From: Streptomyces xanthophaeus
Lineage (GTDB): Bacteria; Actinomycetota; Actinomycetes; Streptomycetales; Streptomycetaceae
Direction of reading: 5' to 3'
Length of the DNA stretch: 64,000 nucleotides
NCBI RefSeq assembly: GCF_030440515.1
Contig: NZ_CP076543.1
Location: 8,161,001 to 8,225,000 of the forward strand
The notes beneath the pieces were generated by a model. It was not told the origin of the DNA and did not search any database. It worked only from the letters and a program-made list of their open reading frames with translations. A program made the position numbers and the translations under genes. Positions 54,023-63,221 of this stretch are shown one piece after another; positions within the stretch are counted from its first letter, which is position 1; each line of letters opens with the position of its first letter.

Positions 54023-54284
54023 CGGGCCGATGCCCTCAAGAGGTGACGACCGTCCGCCGCCCACGGTCGGGCGAGTGCGGTGAAGTGCCCGGGGCATGGC
54101 AGGCCCCGGGGCGGTGGACCGGAGGTACTCGGTGTCGCCGTGGACTTCCTGCGCCCGCGGACGGCCTGCGAGCCGGCAGGGCGGCCCTCGCGTCGCGGAC
54201 GCCGGGCCGCCGCTGCTGCAGGGGGGTCCTCTCGGGGGCCTTCCGTGGCTGACGCGCGCCAAGGAGGGCGGGGCGGGTGGTTGG

Positions 54285-54971
54285 TCAGGGTCGAAGGGTA
54301 CGGGCGAGGCGTAGTCCCACGTCCTCGATCCGGAGTGTGGGGTGGCTGCGCCGGCGCACCGAGGCGCGGCAGCTCCAGTGTTCGTCGAACCAGCCGCCGC
54401 CGCGCAGCACCCGGTAGGTGCCGTACACCGCGGGGTCGTAGAGGTCCCAGCACCATTCCCAGACGTTGCCGAGCATGTCGTACAGGCCCCAGGGGTTGGG
54501 GCGGCGGCCGCCGACCTCGTGGATGCGTTCTCGGGAGTTCCCGCGGTGCCAGGCGATATCGTCGAGGGGCCCGTAGCGGGGGCCGGTGGTGCCGGCCCGG
54601 CAGGCGTGTTCCCATTCGGCCTCGGTCGGCAGCCGGTAGCCGTCCGCGTCCCGGTCCCACGTGGCGACGGCCTCCCCGCCGTCCGCCGTGTCGGTGGTGT
54701 GGGGGATTTGGTAGGCGGGGGTCAGCCCTTCCTGCCGGGACAGGGCGTTGCAGTACCGGACGGCGTCCCACCACGACAGGCTGTGCGCCGGGAGCCGTCC
54801 GCCGTCCTGCCCGGCCTGTGTTTCGCCCGGGTGTGTTCCGGTGAGCTGTGTGTAGGCGGCCTGGGTGAGCGGGTACGCCGCGAGGCGGTAGGCGGCGACC
54901 TCGACGGTCCAGGTGCGTTCGGTGCGGCGGTCCGAGAGGGTGACGTGTCCGCTCGGCACGGTGATCATCAT
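54285..54971 (-). CDS. FGE-sulfatase-domain protein lacking the full cysteine pair
   Basis: 228 residues. The SUMF1/FGE fold is clear: WDAVRYCNALSRQEGL, YRLPTEAEWEHACRAG, NPWGLYDMLGNVWEWCWDLYD, RVLRGGGWFDEHWSCRASVRRR and a final VGLRLART. A true formylglycine-generating enzyme has two active-site cysteines five residues apart; here only the second is kept (Cys201), the first being Asp196. So sulfatase activation is unlikely. Such domains are reused in ergothioneine-type enzymes and in bacterial conflict systems. The ATG overlaps the stop of the phosphopantetheinyl transferase gene, so both are coupled. Confidence 0.85.
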   Translation of the reverse strand: MMITVPSGHVTLSDRRTERTWTVEVAAYRLAAYPLTQAAYTQLTGTHPGETQAGQDGGRLPAHSLSWWDAVRYCNALSRQEGLTPAYQIPHTTDTADGGEAVATWDRDADGYRLPTEAEWEHACRAGTTGPRYGPLDDIAWHRGNSRERIHEVGGRRPNPWGLYDMLGNVWEWCWDLYDPAVYGTYRVLRGGGWFDEHWSCRASVRRRSHPTLRIEDVGLRLARTLRP

Positions 54972-55693
54972 GCTGGGTTCCCCTGCTCGTGGTGGTGGTC
55001 GGCGACGGCGAGGGCGGCGGCGTAGCCGTCGGGGGCCGGCAGATCGGTGAGGATCCAGCCCGTCACGGGTGCCGGGGCGGTGGCGGAGCCGACGTACGGT
55101 TCGGCCGTGCCGAGGGCCAGTCCGGTGCCGGCGGCCTTGAGGCAGGCCTCCTTACGGGACCACACGCGGGCGAGGGCGGCGGGGCGCCGTGGTGGTGCGA
55201 GGGCGGTCAGTTCGGCGGTTTCCGCCGGGTGCAGGGAGTCGAGTACGTCGGCCACGGCGTCCGCGCCGGGTGTCTCCTCGATGTCCACGCCGACCGGGAC
55301 GGCGGCGAAGGCGAGGTAGGCCAGGTCGCCGCTGTGGGAGAGGGAGAAATGGACGCCACCGCCCGCGACGGCGGGACGGCCGTGGGGGCCGCCGCAGCAC
55401 GGGCAGTCCTCCCGGACCAGGGTGACCTCGCGCGGGTCCAGGCCGAGGCGGGCGCCGAGCAGGACCCGCAGTCCCAGGTGCGAGGCGAGGTAGCGGTGGC
55501 GGAGGCCGGGCAGCACCAGCCGTGCGGCCTTCTCGCGTTCCCCGGCGTCCAGGACGGCGTCCGCCTCCTCGACGCGGTACCCGCCGACCGTGCCCGCGGT
55601 GGTGTCCAGGGACCACACCGAGGCGGCCGTGCCCGAGGGCGGCGGCCCGATCCGCGGTGCACCGGGGCCGAGTTGATTCACGTACTCGATCAT
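54968..55693 (-). CDS. Sfp-type 4'-phosphopantetheinyl transferase
   Basis: 241 residues from ATG 55693; a longer frame upstream is Pro/Arg-rich and unlike the family. Magnesium and CoA motifs: GVDIEE at 135-140 (Asp137, Glu139) and WSRKEACLKAAG at 178-189 (Glu182, Lys186). FSLSHSG at 116-122 is the third block. It transfers phosphopantetheine from CoA to the carrier-protein serine of PKS/NRPS T domains in the cytoplasm. It is the only such enzyme in the window and could activate the T domains of the 30-40 kb NRPS operon, but the two are 14 kb apart. Confidence 0.92.
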   Translation of the reverse strand: MIEYVNQLGPGAPRIGPPPSGTAASVWSLDTTAGTVGGYRVEEADAVLDAGEREKAARLVLPGLRHRYLASHLGLRVLLGARLGLDPREVTLVREDCPCCGGPHGRPAVAGGGVHFSLSHSGDLAYLAFAAVPVGVDIEETPGADAVADVLDSLHPAETAELTALAPPRRPAALARVWSRKEACLKAAGTGLALGTAEPYVGSATAPAPVTGWILTDLPAPDGYAAALAVADHHHEQGNPA

Positions 55694-55879
55694 CCGACCG
55701 AGGGTAGACCAGGTTGCCGGTGGGCATGGCGGGCCGTCTCCTTCTCGGCGGATCGTCGGCCCGTCCGGCCTGCCCCCTCGGTCCGGCGCGTACACCGGTG
55801 TGCCGTTCTGTCCGTGTGTGGGGGCCTGTCCGGTGGCGGTTGGTGGTGGCGGTGTCGGTGGGGTGGGTACGGTCTGTTC

Positions 55880-57130
55880 ATGTACTTGATCGGTCCGGGG
55901 CAGCAGCGGGGTCATGTCCTACTCGTGGCGGGGGATGCGGCGGTGTCCCGCCGGACGGTGCATCTCGCCCCCAGCGCGAATGTTGCGGCTCTTGGGATGG
56001 TGCCGGCTTCGGTGTTGCTCGGGAGCGAACTCCCCACCGACATGGTGTGTCTGGACGGGGTGTGCGACCCGAACACGGTGTTGGTGCGTTTGCGTGCGGC
56101 AGCTGTGACTCCGGGTCCGTTGTTCGTCTATCTCTCGGGTCGGCTCACGGCCGGCCGGCGAGGCCGCGGTCTGTTTCTGGCTTTGGCGGGGACGGCACGG
56201 GCAGCTGTGCGTTACACGGCTGTGCCGTGGGACTGGCTGGTGGGTGAGTTGCGGGCCCGTCCTGCCGGGTCGACGAGGGTGCTCGTCGATCTGGCGGCGG
56301 ACAAGGAGGCGTGGTCGTTGCTCCAGGAGTGGGGCGGTCTGCCGGGCTTGCCGGGCGGGGTAGTGGTCGGGGTGGTGTGTCCGCCGGGTTTCGCGGCGGG
56401 GAGCGGCGCGGTCAGCGGCTACACGCGGCACTGGATCGAGCAGTTGCGCCGTGGTCCGGTCCGGCCGGCCGATGTACAGCTGCACGCTCTGGCGGCGGGG
56501 GCGGCGGGTCTTCCGCCGGGTGCGCTGGTCCTGCCGACCGCCCGCGAGCTGGAGATGCGTTCCGGCCCGCCGCAGCACCAGCCGGGCCGCCCAGGGGCGG
56601 ACCGGCGGGAAGGCTGGCAGGACGGGGGCGAGCCGGCCGGCCCACCCGCGGGCGGGGCACCGGACGGGGATCCGGGTGGGGATCTCGGTGGGGATCCGCG
56701 GCCGTACATCCATACGCTGGCGACCGAGGGCCGCCATGCGGAGGCGGCTGCTCTGGCCGGTGCCTGGGAGGAGCATGTCCGGCAGCTGTACGGGTTCTCC
56801 TCGCCGGAGGCGGTCCAGTGGGTGGAGATCCGTGCGGATCTGGCTCGGATGGCGGGTGACTTCCTGCTGGCGACAGGGTTGTGGATGGGGGCCTGCCGGG
56901 TCCGGCTGGCCGGTCAGGGGGCGGCCGCTCCCGAGGTGTATGCCGCGGCCGCCGGGGCGCTGTACTGCTGGTCCCAGGTCCGCGACAGGGCTTCGGCGGT
57001 GGAGTCGGGGCCCGAACTGGTCGCTCTGCTGGGGGCCCTGCCCGCCCTGGATCCCCGTCATCTGCGGCTGGCGCAGGCACGTCTGGAAGTCCTGCGCGGC
57101 CCCGCGCTGCCGCGTGCCGTCCCCACCTGA
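55880..57130 (+). CDS. Degenerate caspase-like protein with helical C-terminal region
   Basis: 416 residues from ATG 55880; TACGGT ends six bases upstream and no SD is present, so a leaderless message is likely. The N-terminal 150 residues follow a caspase-like alternation, but the His-Gly dyad strand reads FVYLSGRLT (82-90) where active enzymes have YYSGHG, and the Cys strand reads RVLVDLAAD (133-141) where DCC is expected. Both catalytic residues are missing. The C-terminal 150 residues are helical repeats, TPR-like (EGRHAEAAALAGAWEEHVRQLYG). It is divergent from the transferase/FGE pair with about 185 bases between. Function unknown, perhaps a scaffold. Confidence 0.5.
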   Translation: MYLIGPGQQRGHVLLVAGDAAVSRRTVHLAPSANVAALGMVPASVLLGSELPTDMVCLDGVCDPNTVLVRLRAAAVTPGPLFVYLSGRLTAGRRGRGLFLALAGTARAAVRYTAVPWDWLVGELRARPAGSTRVLVDLAADKEAWSLLQEWGGLPGLPGGVVVGVVCPPGFAAGSGAVSGYTRHWIEQLRRGPVRPADVQLHALAAGAAGLPPGALVLPTARELEMRSGPPQHQPGRPGADRREGWQDGGEPAGPPAGGAPDGDPGGDLGGDPRPYIHTLATEGRHAEAAALAGAWEEHVRQLYGFSSPEAVQWVEIRADLARMAGDFLLATGLWMGACRVRLAGQGAAAPEVYAAAAGALYCWSQVRDRASAVESGPELVALLGALPALDPRHLRLAQARLEVLRGPALPRAVPT

Positions 57131-57440
57131 GTCCGGGTCCGGCGGGGCGGCGGGTTCACCGCCGAACTCCGCCTTTGCGCCGATGGCCGCTGCCGCCCGC
57201 TGTCCCTGGCCGGTCCACCGGGTCGGCGGGCGGACCGCCCCGTCTCAGGCCCGGTTCCGGAGAAGGCGTGCGTCCCGGAGCCCGGGCGGGCCCGGACAGG
57301 AGCCGCAAGAGGCCCGACAGCATGGCGGCGCCCGACAAGGCTTGCAGCAGCGGGCCCTGCCCGCCCGTACCTGCGCAGCCGCGGCATCCGACACACCGTC
57401 CCCGAGCAGACCGACAGCCAGGGCCGCCCGCCTGCGCAGA

Positions 57441-57569
57441 CGCGTACGCGGCGGACGGCAACCGGGCTTCGGCGCAGAGCGCGACAGGAAACGCCACACC
57501 GTCGAACGGGCCGTCAACCGCCGCGAACGGCACCGGGCATTCGCCACCCGCTACGACGAACGCCGCTGA
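57441..57569 (+). pseudogene. IS5-family transposase, C-terminal remnant
   Basis: The frame ending at 57569 reads RDRKRHTVERAVNRRERHRA then FATRYDER, the last DDE helix and C terminus of IS5-group transposases (consensus YKRRNTVERxxNRLKxxR-ATRYDK). The rest of the element and its ends are not seen, although 57131-57440 before it has no gene either. It marks an old insertion. Confidence 0.65.
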
Positions 57570-57586
57570 AAGCGCGTTCGGGTTCG

Positions 57587-58159
57587 TCAGGCGGTTCCAC
57601 TCAGCGTCTCGTCGTGTTGGCGTGCGGTGCGCAGGGCGTGGCCCCACCAGCAGAGGTCGTCGAGGAGAACTGTCGCGGCTTGCGAGGCGGTGTCGGTGTC
57701 GTGGGGTGCTCCGGTTTCGTCGAAGGGGAACTGGTGGAAGCTGACGGTTTCGCGAAGCGTGGTGGCATGGAGTTCGGCGAAGACGGGGCGTAGCTGCTCG
57801 ACGGCGCGCAGGCCGCCGGAGAGGCCCCCGTAGGACACGAATCCGACAGGCTTGCGTCGCCAGAGGGGTCCGGTGATGTCGATGGCCTGTTTCAGGGAGG
57901 CGGGGAAGGAGTGGTTGTACTCGGGGGTGAGGACCACGAAGGCGTCCGCTTCGGCGAGGTGTTCGGCGAATGCGCGGCCGCGGGGCGTGAGGTCGGTGGT
58001 CCAGTGTGCCGGGAGGTCGGCGTCCGCGAGGTCGGCGACGGTGAGTTCGATGTCGGTGCGGGCGGCGGCTACGGCTTCGAACCAGCGGGCGACGGTGGGG
58101 CCGAACCGGCCTTCCCGGGTGCTGCCGACGACGAGAGCGATACGCAGAGGAGTGGTCAT
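57587..58159 (-). CDS. NADPH-dependent FMN reductase
   Basis: 190 residues, ATG at 58159. Flavodoxin-like: the phosphate loop GSTREGRFGPTVARW after the first strand and TPEYNHSFPASLKQAID, which contacts FMN in this family (ChrR/azoreductase/arsH-type). GGLSGGLRAVEQLRP continues the FMN site. It reduces quinones, azo dyes or FMN with NAD(P)H in the cytoplasm. Single gene; the tail of the IS5 remnant is directly adjacent. Confidence 0.88.
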   Translation of the reverse strand: MTTPLRIALVVGSTREGRFGPTVARWFEAVAAARTDIELTVADLADADLPAHWTTDLTPRGRAFAEHLAEADAFVVLTPEYNHSFPASLKQAIDITGPLWRRKPVGFVSYGGLSGGLRAVEQLRPVFAELHATTLRETVSFHQFPFDETGAPHDTDTASQAATVLLDDLCWWGHALRTARQHDETLSGTA

Positions 58160-58530
58160 GACTCCATGTGTAAAACATCAAGTCCGGTCGAGGTCAAAGG
58201 CCTGAGGGCCACGGGCAGCGGTTCAACGCCTCGCCCTGGAGCTTCTGCTGACCGTGCGCCCGCCGATTCCAGTGCGCGGCCGTGCTCGCTGTGATGGTGG
58301 TGGCGGTGTTTCTGCCCGGGCTGCGCGTGGGCCACGTCGGTGCTGTCGGCGGGCCTGCGGGGTTGCCGCTCACTGACTCCTGGCCGCCCGGCCGCTCCTG
58401 CCGGTCGATGGCGGGGACCGCGGCGGATCCGCTGCAGGAGTGGCCGGTCACGCCTACCGGTCCAGGTCTGTCCGGGCCTGTCGCGGCGGGCCGTGGGAGG
58501 CGTCGTGGGGGTGGTCGTGGCGGCTGTGGG
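58160..58530. other. Spacer with no convincing gene
   Basis: 371 bases between two minus-strand genes. A minus-strand frame (58194-58574) is open but Pro/Arg/Ser-rich and overlaps the end of the DUF4097 gene; I see no family resemblance. Confidence 0.4.
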
Positions 58531-59202
58531 TCAGTTGCTGCGGGCGGTGATGTCGCCGTAGGAGGTGGTGGCACGGATGGTGAGGCCGGCGGCGGCGCCG
58601 TCGGTGTTGGTGAGGGTGTTGTGGATGCGGCCGTGGGTGGTGCCGGCGTCGAGGGTGGCGGAGGTGCCGGGGGCGGCGCCGATGGTGATGTCGCCTGCCT
58701 GGGTGGACAGTTCGACGGTGCCGTGGACGGCTTCGGCGATCTGCAGGTGGCCCTTCTGGGTGGTGATCTGCGCGGGGCCGCCCAGGCGTGCGATGTGGAT
58801 GTCGCCGGCCGTCAGGGTGAGGTGGGCGCTCGCGGTCTCGTCGAGGCTGACGGTGGCCTGGGCGGCCTGGAAGGTGACGTCGCCGAGACGTCCGGTGCTG
58901 TGGAGTTCGGCGGCCGCGGTCTTCGCGTCGACGCGGGAGCCGGCCGGCAGCTGGACGGTGATCTCGACGGACCCGGAGTTGCCGAGGATCCGGTTCTTCG
59001 CCGGTGCGGCGGTGATCCGCAGGACGCCGTCCTCGTACTCGGCGGTGGTCTGCTCGGCGGCCTTCACGTCGCGGCCCTTGGAGGCGTCGGCGGGGAGGAT
59101 CTCGACGGTGGTGTCGGACCGGTCGGCGGCGATGAACCGGATGAGCCCGGCGGGGACGTCCAGGACGGCGGCGATCGGGGCGGCGGTGGCGAACTTCTGC
59201 AC
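58531..59202 (-). CDS. DUF4097-family beta-repeat protein
   Basis: 223 residues from ATG 59202. A run of short beta strands with repeated patterns (VEILPADASKGRDVKAAEQ, GSVEITVQLPAGSRVDAKTA, LTAGDIHIARLGGPAQITTQKG) predicts the right-handed beta-helix of DUF4097 adhesin-like proteins. No signal peptide, no anchor, so cytoplasmic as in most actinobacterial members. The family is often paired with a PadR/TetR-type regulator, not found here. The upstream region has many short dyads. Confidence 0.85.
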   Translation of the reverse strand: MQKFATAAPIAAVLDVPAGLIRFIAADRSDTTVEILPADASKGRDVKAAEQTTAEYEDGVLRITAAPAKNRILGNSGSVEITVQLPAGSRVDAKTAAAELHSTGRLGDVTFQAAQATVSLDETASAHLTLTAGDIHIARLGGPAQITTQKGHLQIAEAVHGTVELSTQAGDITIGAAPGTSATLDAGTTHGRIHNTLTNTDGAAAGLTIRATTSYGDITARSN

Positions 59203-59623
59203 GGTGCTTCTCCTTCATCAGCGGCTGCGCCTTGTGCGCCCCGCGGTTTCTGATGAACGAAAAGCTACGTTGCGTTCGATGTTCTGGCAACGTCTTCGTT
59301 GCCCGCAAACTGCATTCATGCAGGTCAAGTTGAGGATTTCATTGCAATGGTTTCGAGCTTAACGCAACAGCGGTCACCAGGCTCGTTGCAATGAACTGGG
59401 GGTGAACGCTATAGCGGAAGGATGATGGCGGGAATGCCTGTGCCCGACGGGTGTGATTGACGGCCCGTGAGGTGGACGGACGTCAGGCCCGGCCCACCAC
59501 GCCCGTTTCGGGACCGGCCGGAGCCTCGGCGGCGCGCGGAGGACGCAGCGGGCGCGGCGGCCCGCTGCGTCCCCCGCACGTATGCCGAGATGTGTGCCGG
59601 TATGTGTGTCCGTCGCGGTCGGG
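59203..59623. promoter_or_regulatory. Regulatory region of the DUF4097 gene with several dyads
   Basis: 421 bases without a gene, AT-richer than flanks. It has several copies of GTTGC/GCAAC: ACGTTGCGTT (59268-59277), GGCAACGT (59286-59293), AACGCAAC (59361-59368), CGTTGCAATG (59384 on). Also the palindromes TGCATTCATGCA (59311-59322) and CATTGCAATG (59340-59349), and GCTATAGC (59408-59415). Clustered related sites suggest binding by one repressor several times. Confidence 0.45.
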
Positions 59624-61246
59624 TCAGCGCAGGACCGGGATCACGTCGTGTGTCTCGTCGACCTCGACGGCCGCGGTGCGGCGGCCGAACGGTTCCGGGG
59701 GAGCCTCGTCCGCGCAGACGGTGCCCCGCGCGGGCAGTGCCAGAGTGGCGAGGTAGTCGTCGACCAGGGCGCTGACACACGCACTGCGGTGGTAGGCGGT
59801 GTGTCCTTCGGCGTCGAAGGTCAGCAGCCGTCCGCGGTCCAGCGTCCCGGCCAGGGCCACGGCGTCCTGGTAGGGGGTGTCCGGGTCCCCGGTCGTGCCC
59901 AGGACCAGGATCGGGGCGGATCCCGCCGCCCGGTAGGAGCCCTCGAAGCGGCTCGGGCGCTCGGCCGGCCACTGGGCGCAGGCCGGGGCGTGGTTGTGGT
60001 CGTAGGTCGGCGGCCCGAGGCCGATCGGGGGTCCCAGCAGCGGTGCGGACGCGGCCTCGGCGCCGACCAGCGCGCCCAGCAGGAGCCGGCTTCGGGGGTA
60101 GAGGCGGTCGGCGCATTCGACGGCCAGGTTGGCGGCGAGGAAGTCGAACGAGGCGGGTGAGGGGGGCGACAGCAGGAACGAGGCCTGCCGGGCCTGGGCC
60201 GACCGCAGAGCCTGCCCCAGGTAGGGCCAGATCTCCTTGCCCGCGTTGATGTTGAACATCAGGCGGTAGGCCAGGGTGTAGCCGGTGGCCGGGCGCCCGC
60301 TCGCGGTGATCACCGGGTCCGTGTCCAGGTCCCGCTTCAGTTCCTCGAACGCCTGCCGCGGCCGGCCCTCACCGAACCCGCAGGCCGCCGAGTTGCGCCC
60401 GCACCAGTCCAGGAACCGGCCGAGGGCTGCGTCCAGGGCCGTGAACTGCGCGGCGTCGTACGCGTACGGCACATCCGCGTAGCGGCGCGGATCGTAGGCC
60501 CCGTCCAGGACCATGGCACGCACCCGCGCCGGGAACCGCGCCGCGTAGACGGTGCCGACGTAGCTGCCGAAGGAACGGCCGTAGAAGGACAGTGTCTCCT
60601 CGCCCAGGGCCTGCCTCAGCAGGTCGAGGTCCCCGGCGTTCGAGGCGGTGCCGATGAACGGCACCAGTTCCCCGGAGCGTTCCTGGCAGGCGGCGGCGAA
60701 GCCGGCGCCCTGGCGCACGGCCTCCCTCAGGGCCCCCGGCCCGGGCACACCGCGCGCACCGTCGACCGCGGCGGCGTACTCCTTGTCGTCCCAGCACTCC
60801 ACCTGCCCGCTGCGCGCCACCCCGCGCATGTCGTACCCGACGACGTCGAAGGCGTCGCGCAGGGAGGCGGGCAGGGCCTCGTAGCTGCTGCGGGCGAAGT
60901 TCACACCGGAGTTGCCGGGCCCGCCGGGATGCAGCACCAGGACACCGGTGCGGCGCGCCGGGTCGGCCGCCGCCCGGCGGGTGACAGCGAGCGCGAGCGT
61001 GGGCCCGGCGGGCCGGCGGTAGTCCACCGGAACCCGGGCGGTCGCGCACTCGAAGCCGTCCGCCGCCCCTTCGCAGGGACCCCAGGACAGCACCGGGACG
61101 GGCGGCGCCCCCACGGCCCCCGCCCCCGCCGCGCCGGCGGCCCCGGCGGTGCCGGGCGCTCCCCCGAGGAGCGCGGTGACCGCGATCAGGACCAGGGATA
61201 TCCCCCACACCACGCGCCTGCGGGGGTCGTCGGCCAAACGGGTCAT
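59624..61246 (-). CDS. Secreted tripeptidyl aminopeptidase-type alpha/beta hydrolase
   Basis: 540 residues from ATG 61246, with GGAGGAG upstream. A signal peptide precedes a Gly/Ala-rich stretch at about 30-47. The hydrolase domain has VLHPGGPGNSG (oxyanion loop), nucleophile Ser225 in YGRSFGSYVG, the acid in GTTGDPDTPYQDA and the catalytic His in EGHTAYHRSACV. Length and the C-terminal TAP-like lid match streptomycete Tap/SlpD-type proteases, which remove tripeptides from the N terminus of secreted proteins. Extracellular. Single gene. Confidence 0.9.
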   Translation of the reverse strand: MTRLADDPRRRVVWGISLVLIAVTALLGGAPGTAGAAGAAGAGAVGAPPVPVLSWGPCEGAADGFECATARVPVDYRRPAGPTLALAVTRRAAADPARRTGVLVLHPGGPGNSGVNFARSSYEALPASLRDAFDVVGYDMRGVARSGQVECWDDKEYAAAVDGARGVPGPGALREAVRQGAGFAAACQERSGELVPFIGTASNAGDLDLLRQALGEETLSFYGRSFGSYVGTVYAARFPARVRAMVLDGAYDPRRYADVPYAYDAAQFTALDAALGRFLDWCGRNSAACGFGEGRPRQAFEELKRDLDTDPVITASGRPATGYTLAYRLMFNINAGKEIWPYLGQALRSAQARQASFLLSPPSPASFDFLAANLAVECADRLYPRSRLLLGALVGAEAASAPLLGPPIGLGPPTYDHNHAPACAQWPAERPSRFEGSYRAAGSAPILVLGTTGDPDTPYQDAVALAGTLDRGRLLTFDAEGHTAYHRSACVSALVDDYLATLALPARGTVCADEAPPEPFGRRTAAVEVDETHDVIPVLR

Positions 61247-61364
61247 ACGGCGCTCCTCCGTCACGGATGCTGCGGACCGGGCGACAACGTAGCGGCCGGC
61301 CACCGCCCCTGTCGGCCCGCCAGGAGTTGATTCCCGGCTACCGCCAGGGTTGTACGCCCCAGAC

Positions 61365-61512
61365 CCGCCCGCAGTCCGGCCTGCAGTCCTGCCCGCGGCC
61401 CGCCTGCGGTCCCGGGCCCGCAGTGCGGCCCGCAGTCCGGCTCTCAGTCCCGCCCGCAGTCCTGTCGTCGGCCGCCCGCGGTCCCGCCCGCGGTCCCGCC
61501 CGCGGGCGGGCT
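61365..61512. repeat. Degenerate CCCGC(A/G)GTCC repeats
   Basis: About ten imperfect copies of a 10-12 bp unit, CCCGCAGTCC or CCCGCGGTCC, in irregular tandem. They fill most of the 408-base spacer between the divergent protease and HAD-phosphatase genes. No coding frame is convincing. Confidence 0.55.
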
Positions 61513-61654
61513 CCGTCCGGGGCGCTCGCCGTAGCCGTCCTCCGTCCTCCGTCGTCCCTCCGGTGCCGGGGTGGCATTCCGGGCATGTCCGGGCAGCGCC
61601 CGCCGTCGTTCCGGGTGACCATGGCCTCATGGATGCCGAGCCGGGGAGTGGCCC

Positions 61655-62542
61655 GTGACGGAGCAGGTGCTGGCGAGCTGGAACGAGGGCCCCGCCAGGC
61701 AGGCGGTCCTGGACTACGTCCACCGGGCGACGACACCGGGCGAGGGGTTCGTCGAGCCGGCCGACCGGATCGCAACGTTCGACAACGACGGCACGCTGTG
61801 GGTCGAGCAGCCGTTGCCGCCGCAGTTCGACTTCGTCTTCCGTACCTGGCAGGAGGAGGTCAAGGCCGACCCTTCGCTCGCGGCGCGCCAGCCGTACAAG
61901 GCGCTCGTGGAGGGCGACCAGGGGTTCTTCGAGGGCCTGGCGACGCAGGAACCCGAGGCGGTGGGCACCCTGCTGGAGGCGTTCGCCCGGTCGTGGGCCG
62001 GCACGGCACCGGAGGAGTTCGACGCGCGGGTGCGGGAGTGGACCCGGACGGTGCGGGATCCGCGGTTCGGCGTCCCGTACGTGGAGCTGGTCTACCGGCC
62101 GATGCTGGAGCTGTTCGACTTCTTGCGGGCCGGCGGGTTCCGGGTGTTCGTGTGCTCGGGCGGCGGTCGCGACTTCATGCGCGTGTTCGCCGAGGACACC
62201 TGGGGGATCCTGAAGGAGAACATCATCGGTTCGGCGGCCGCCTACACCTACACCGGCGGCCGGCTCGTCCGCTCCCGCGAGCTCCTGGGCGGCCTGGACC
62301 TGGGGCCGGGCAAACCCGAGCACATCTTCGCCCACACCGGCCGGCTGCCGGCCTTCGCGGGCGGCAACGCCGACGTCGACATCGAGATGCTCCGCAGCGC
62401 CGAGTTCGGCCTGCTCGTCCGTCACGACGACGACCGGCGCGAGTACGCCTACACCAAGGGCGCCGAGGCCGCCCTTGCCGCGGCCGGGCAGCACGGCTGG
62501 ACGGTCGTGAGCATGAAGAGCGACTGGGCGACCCTGTTTTGA
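61655..62542 (+). CDS. HAD-superfamily phosphatase
   Basis: 295 residues from GTG 61655, GGGGAG upstream. Motif I is FDNDGTL with nucleophile Asp43 and Asp45; motif II is VCSGGG; the C-terminal acidic motif is GGNADVDIEML. The cap is helical, as in C1 phosphoserine-phosphatase-like members. Substrate unknown; a small phosphorylated metabolite in the cytoplasm is likely. Thirteen bases separate it from the 2H phosphoesterase gene, so they form an operon. Confidence 0.85.
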   Translation: MTEQVLASWNEGPARQAVLDYVHRATTPGEGFVEPADRIATFDNDGTLWVEQPLPPQFDFVFRTWQEEVKADPSLAARQPYKALVEGDQGFFEGLATQEPEAVGTLLEAFARSWAGTAPEEFDARVREWTRTVRDPRFGVPYVELVYRPMLELFDFLRAGGFRVFVCSGGGRDFMRVFAEDTWGILKENIIGSAAAYTYTGGRLVRSRELLGGLDLGPGKPEHIFAHTGRLPAFAGGNADVDIEMLRSAEFGLLVRHDDDRREYAYTKGAEAALAAAGQHGWTVVSMKSDWATLF

Positions 62543-62555
62543 CCAGGAGGACGCG

Positions 62556-63221
62556 TTGAACGACCTGACCGCCATCGACGTCCTCGTCGACCCGGACGAG
62601 GAGACTGTGCGCCGCGCCCGCGCCTGGAACGCCCGGATGCGCGCGAGCGTCCCGGACGGCTTCGCCCTGGACGCCTCCCACCGCCCGCACATCACCACCC
62701 TCCAGCGCTACGTCCGCACGGCCGGCCTGGACGAGGTGTACGAGGCGGTCCGCCGGACTCTGGCCGCGACCGACACGGGTGCTCTCACCTACCGGGCCGT
62801 CGCCCTCAGGCACGCCGACTGGGGTGTGCCCGGTCAGGGCCTCGCGGTCATCCTCCTGGAGCCCGGCCCGCAGGTCCTCGACTTCCAGGCCGCGCTGCTG
62901 GCTGCGGTCTCCCCGTTCACGGGGTCCGGCGGCACGGCCGCCGCCTTCGTCGCCGACCCCGGCGAGGACATCAGCCGCAGCACTCTCGACTGGGTCGAGG
63001 GCTACGTCCCCGCCCAGATCGGCCCCGGCCGCTACGCCGCGCACATCACCGTCGGCTTCGCCGCCCTCGACGACCTCACGGCTGCCGAGGCCGAGCCGTT
63101 CGACGCTTTCACCGTCCGTCCGGCCGCCGTCGCCGTTCACCAGCTCGGCAACAGCGGAGCCGCCCGCAAGCTCCTGCGAAGCTGGCCCTTCCCGAACCGA
63201 CCGGACCCCGCTACGGACTGA
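62556..63221 (+). CDS. 2'-5' RNA ligase/2H phosphoesterase family protein
   Basis: 221 residues from TTG 62556 with AGGAGG seven bases upstream. The two HxT/S motifs are HIT at 45-47 (HRPHITT) and HIT at 163-165 (AAHITVGF), the catalytic pairs of the fold. Members open 2',3'-cyclic phosphates or act on small nucleotides. Operon with the HAD phosphatase, suggesting consecutive steps on a phosphate ester, which is inference. Confidence 0.85.
   Translation: MNDLTAIDVLVDPDEETVRRARAWNARMRASVPDGFALDASHRPHITTLQRYVRTAGLDEVYEAVRRTLAATDTGALTYRAVALRHADWGVPGQGLAVILLEPGPQVLDFQAALLAAVSPFTGSGGTAAAFVADPGEDISRSTLDWVEGYVPAQIGPGRYAAHITVGFAALDDLTAAEAEPFDAFTVRPAAVAVHQLGNSGAARKLLRSWPFPNRPDPATD

Noticed and set aside
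58194..58574. Minus-strand frame of 126 codons
   Set aside because: Pro/Arg/Ser-rich, overlaps the end of the DUF4097 gene, no recognisable domain or start signal.
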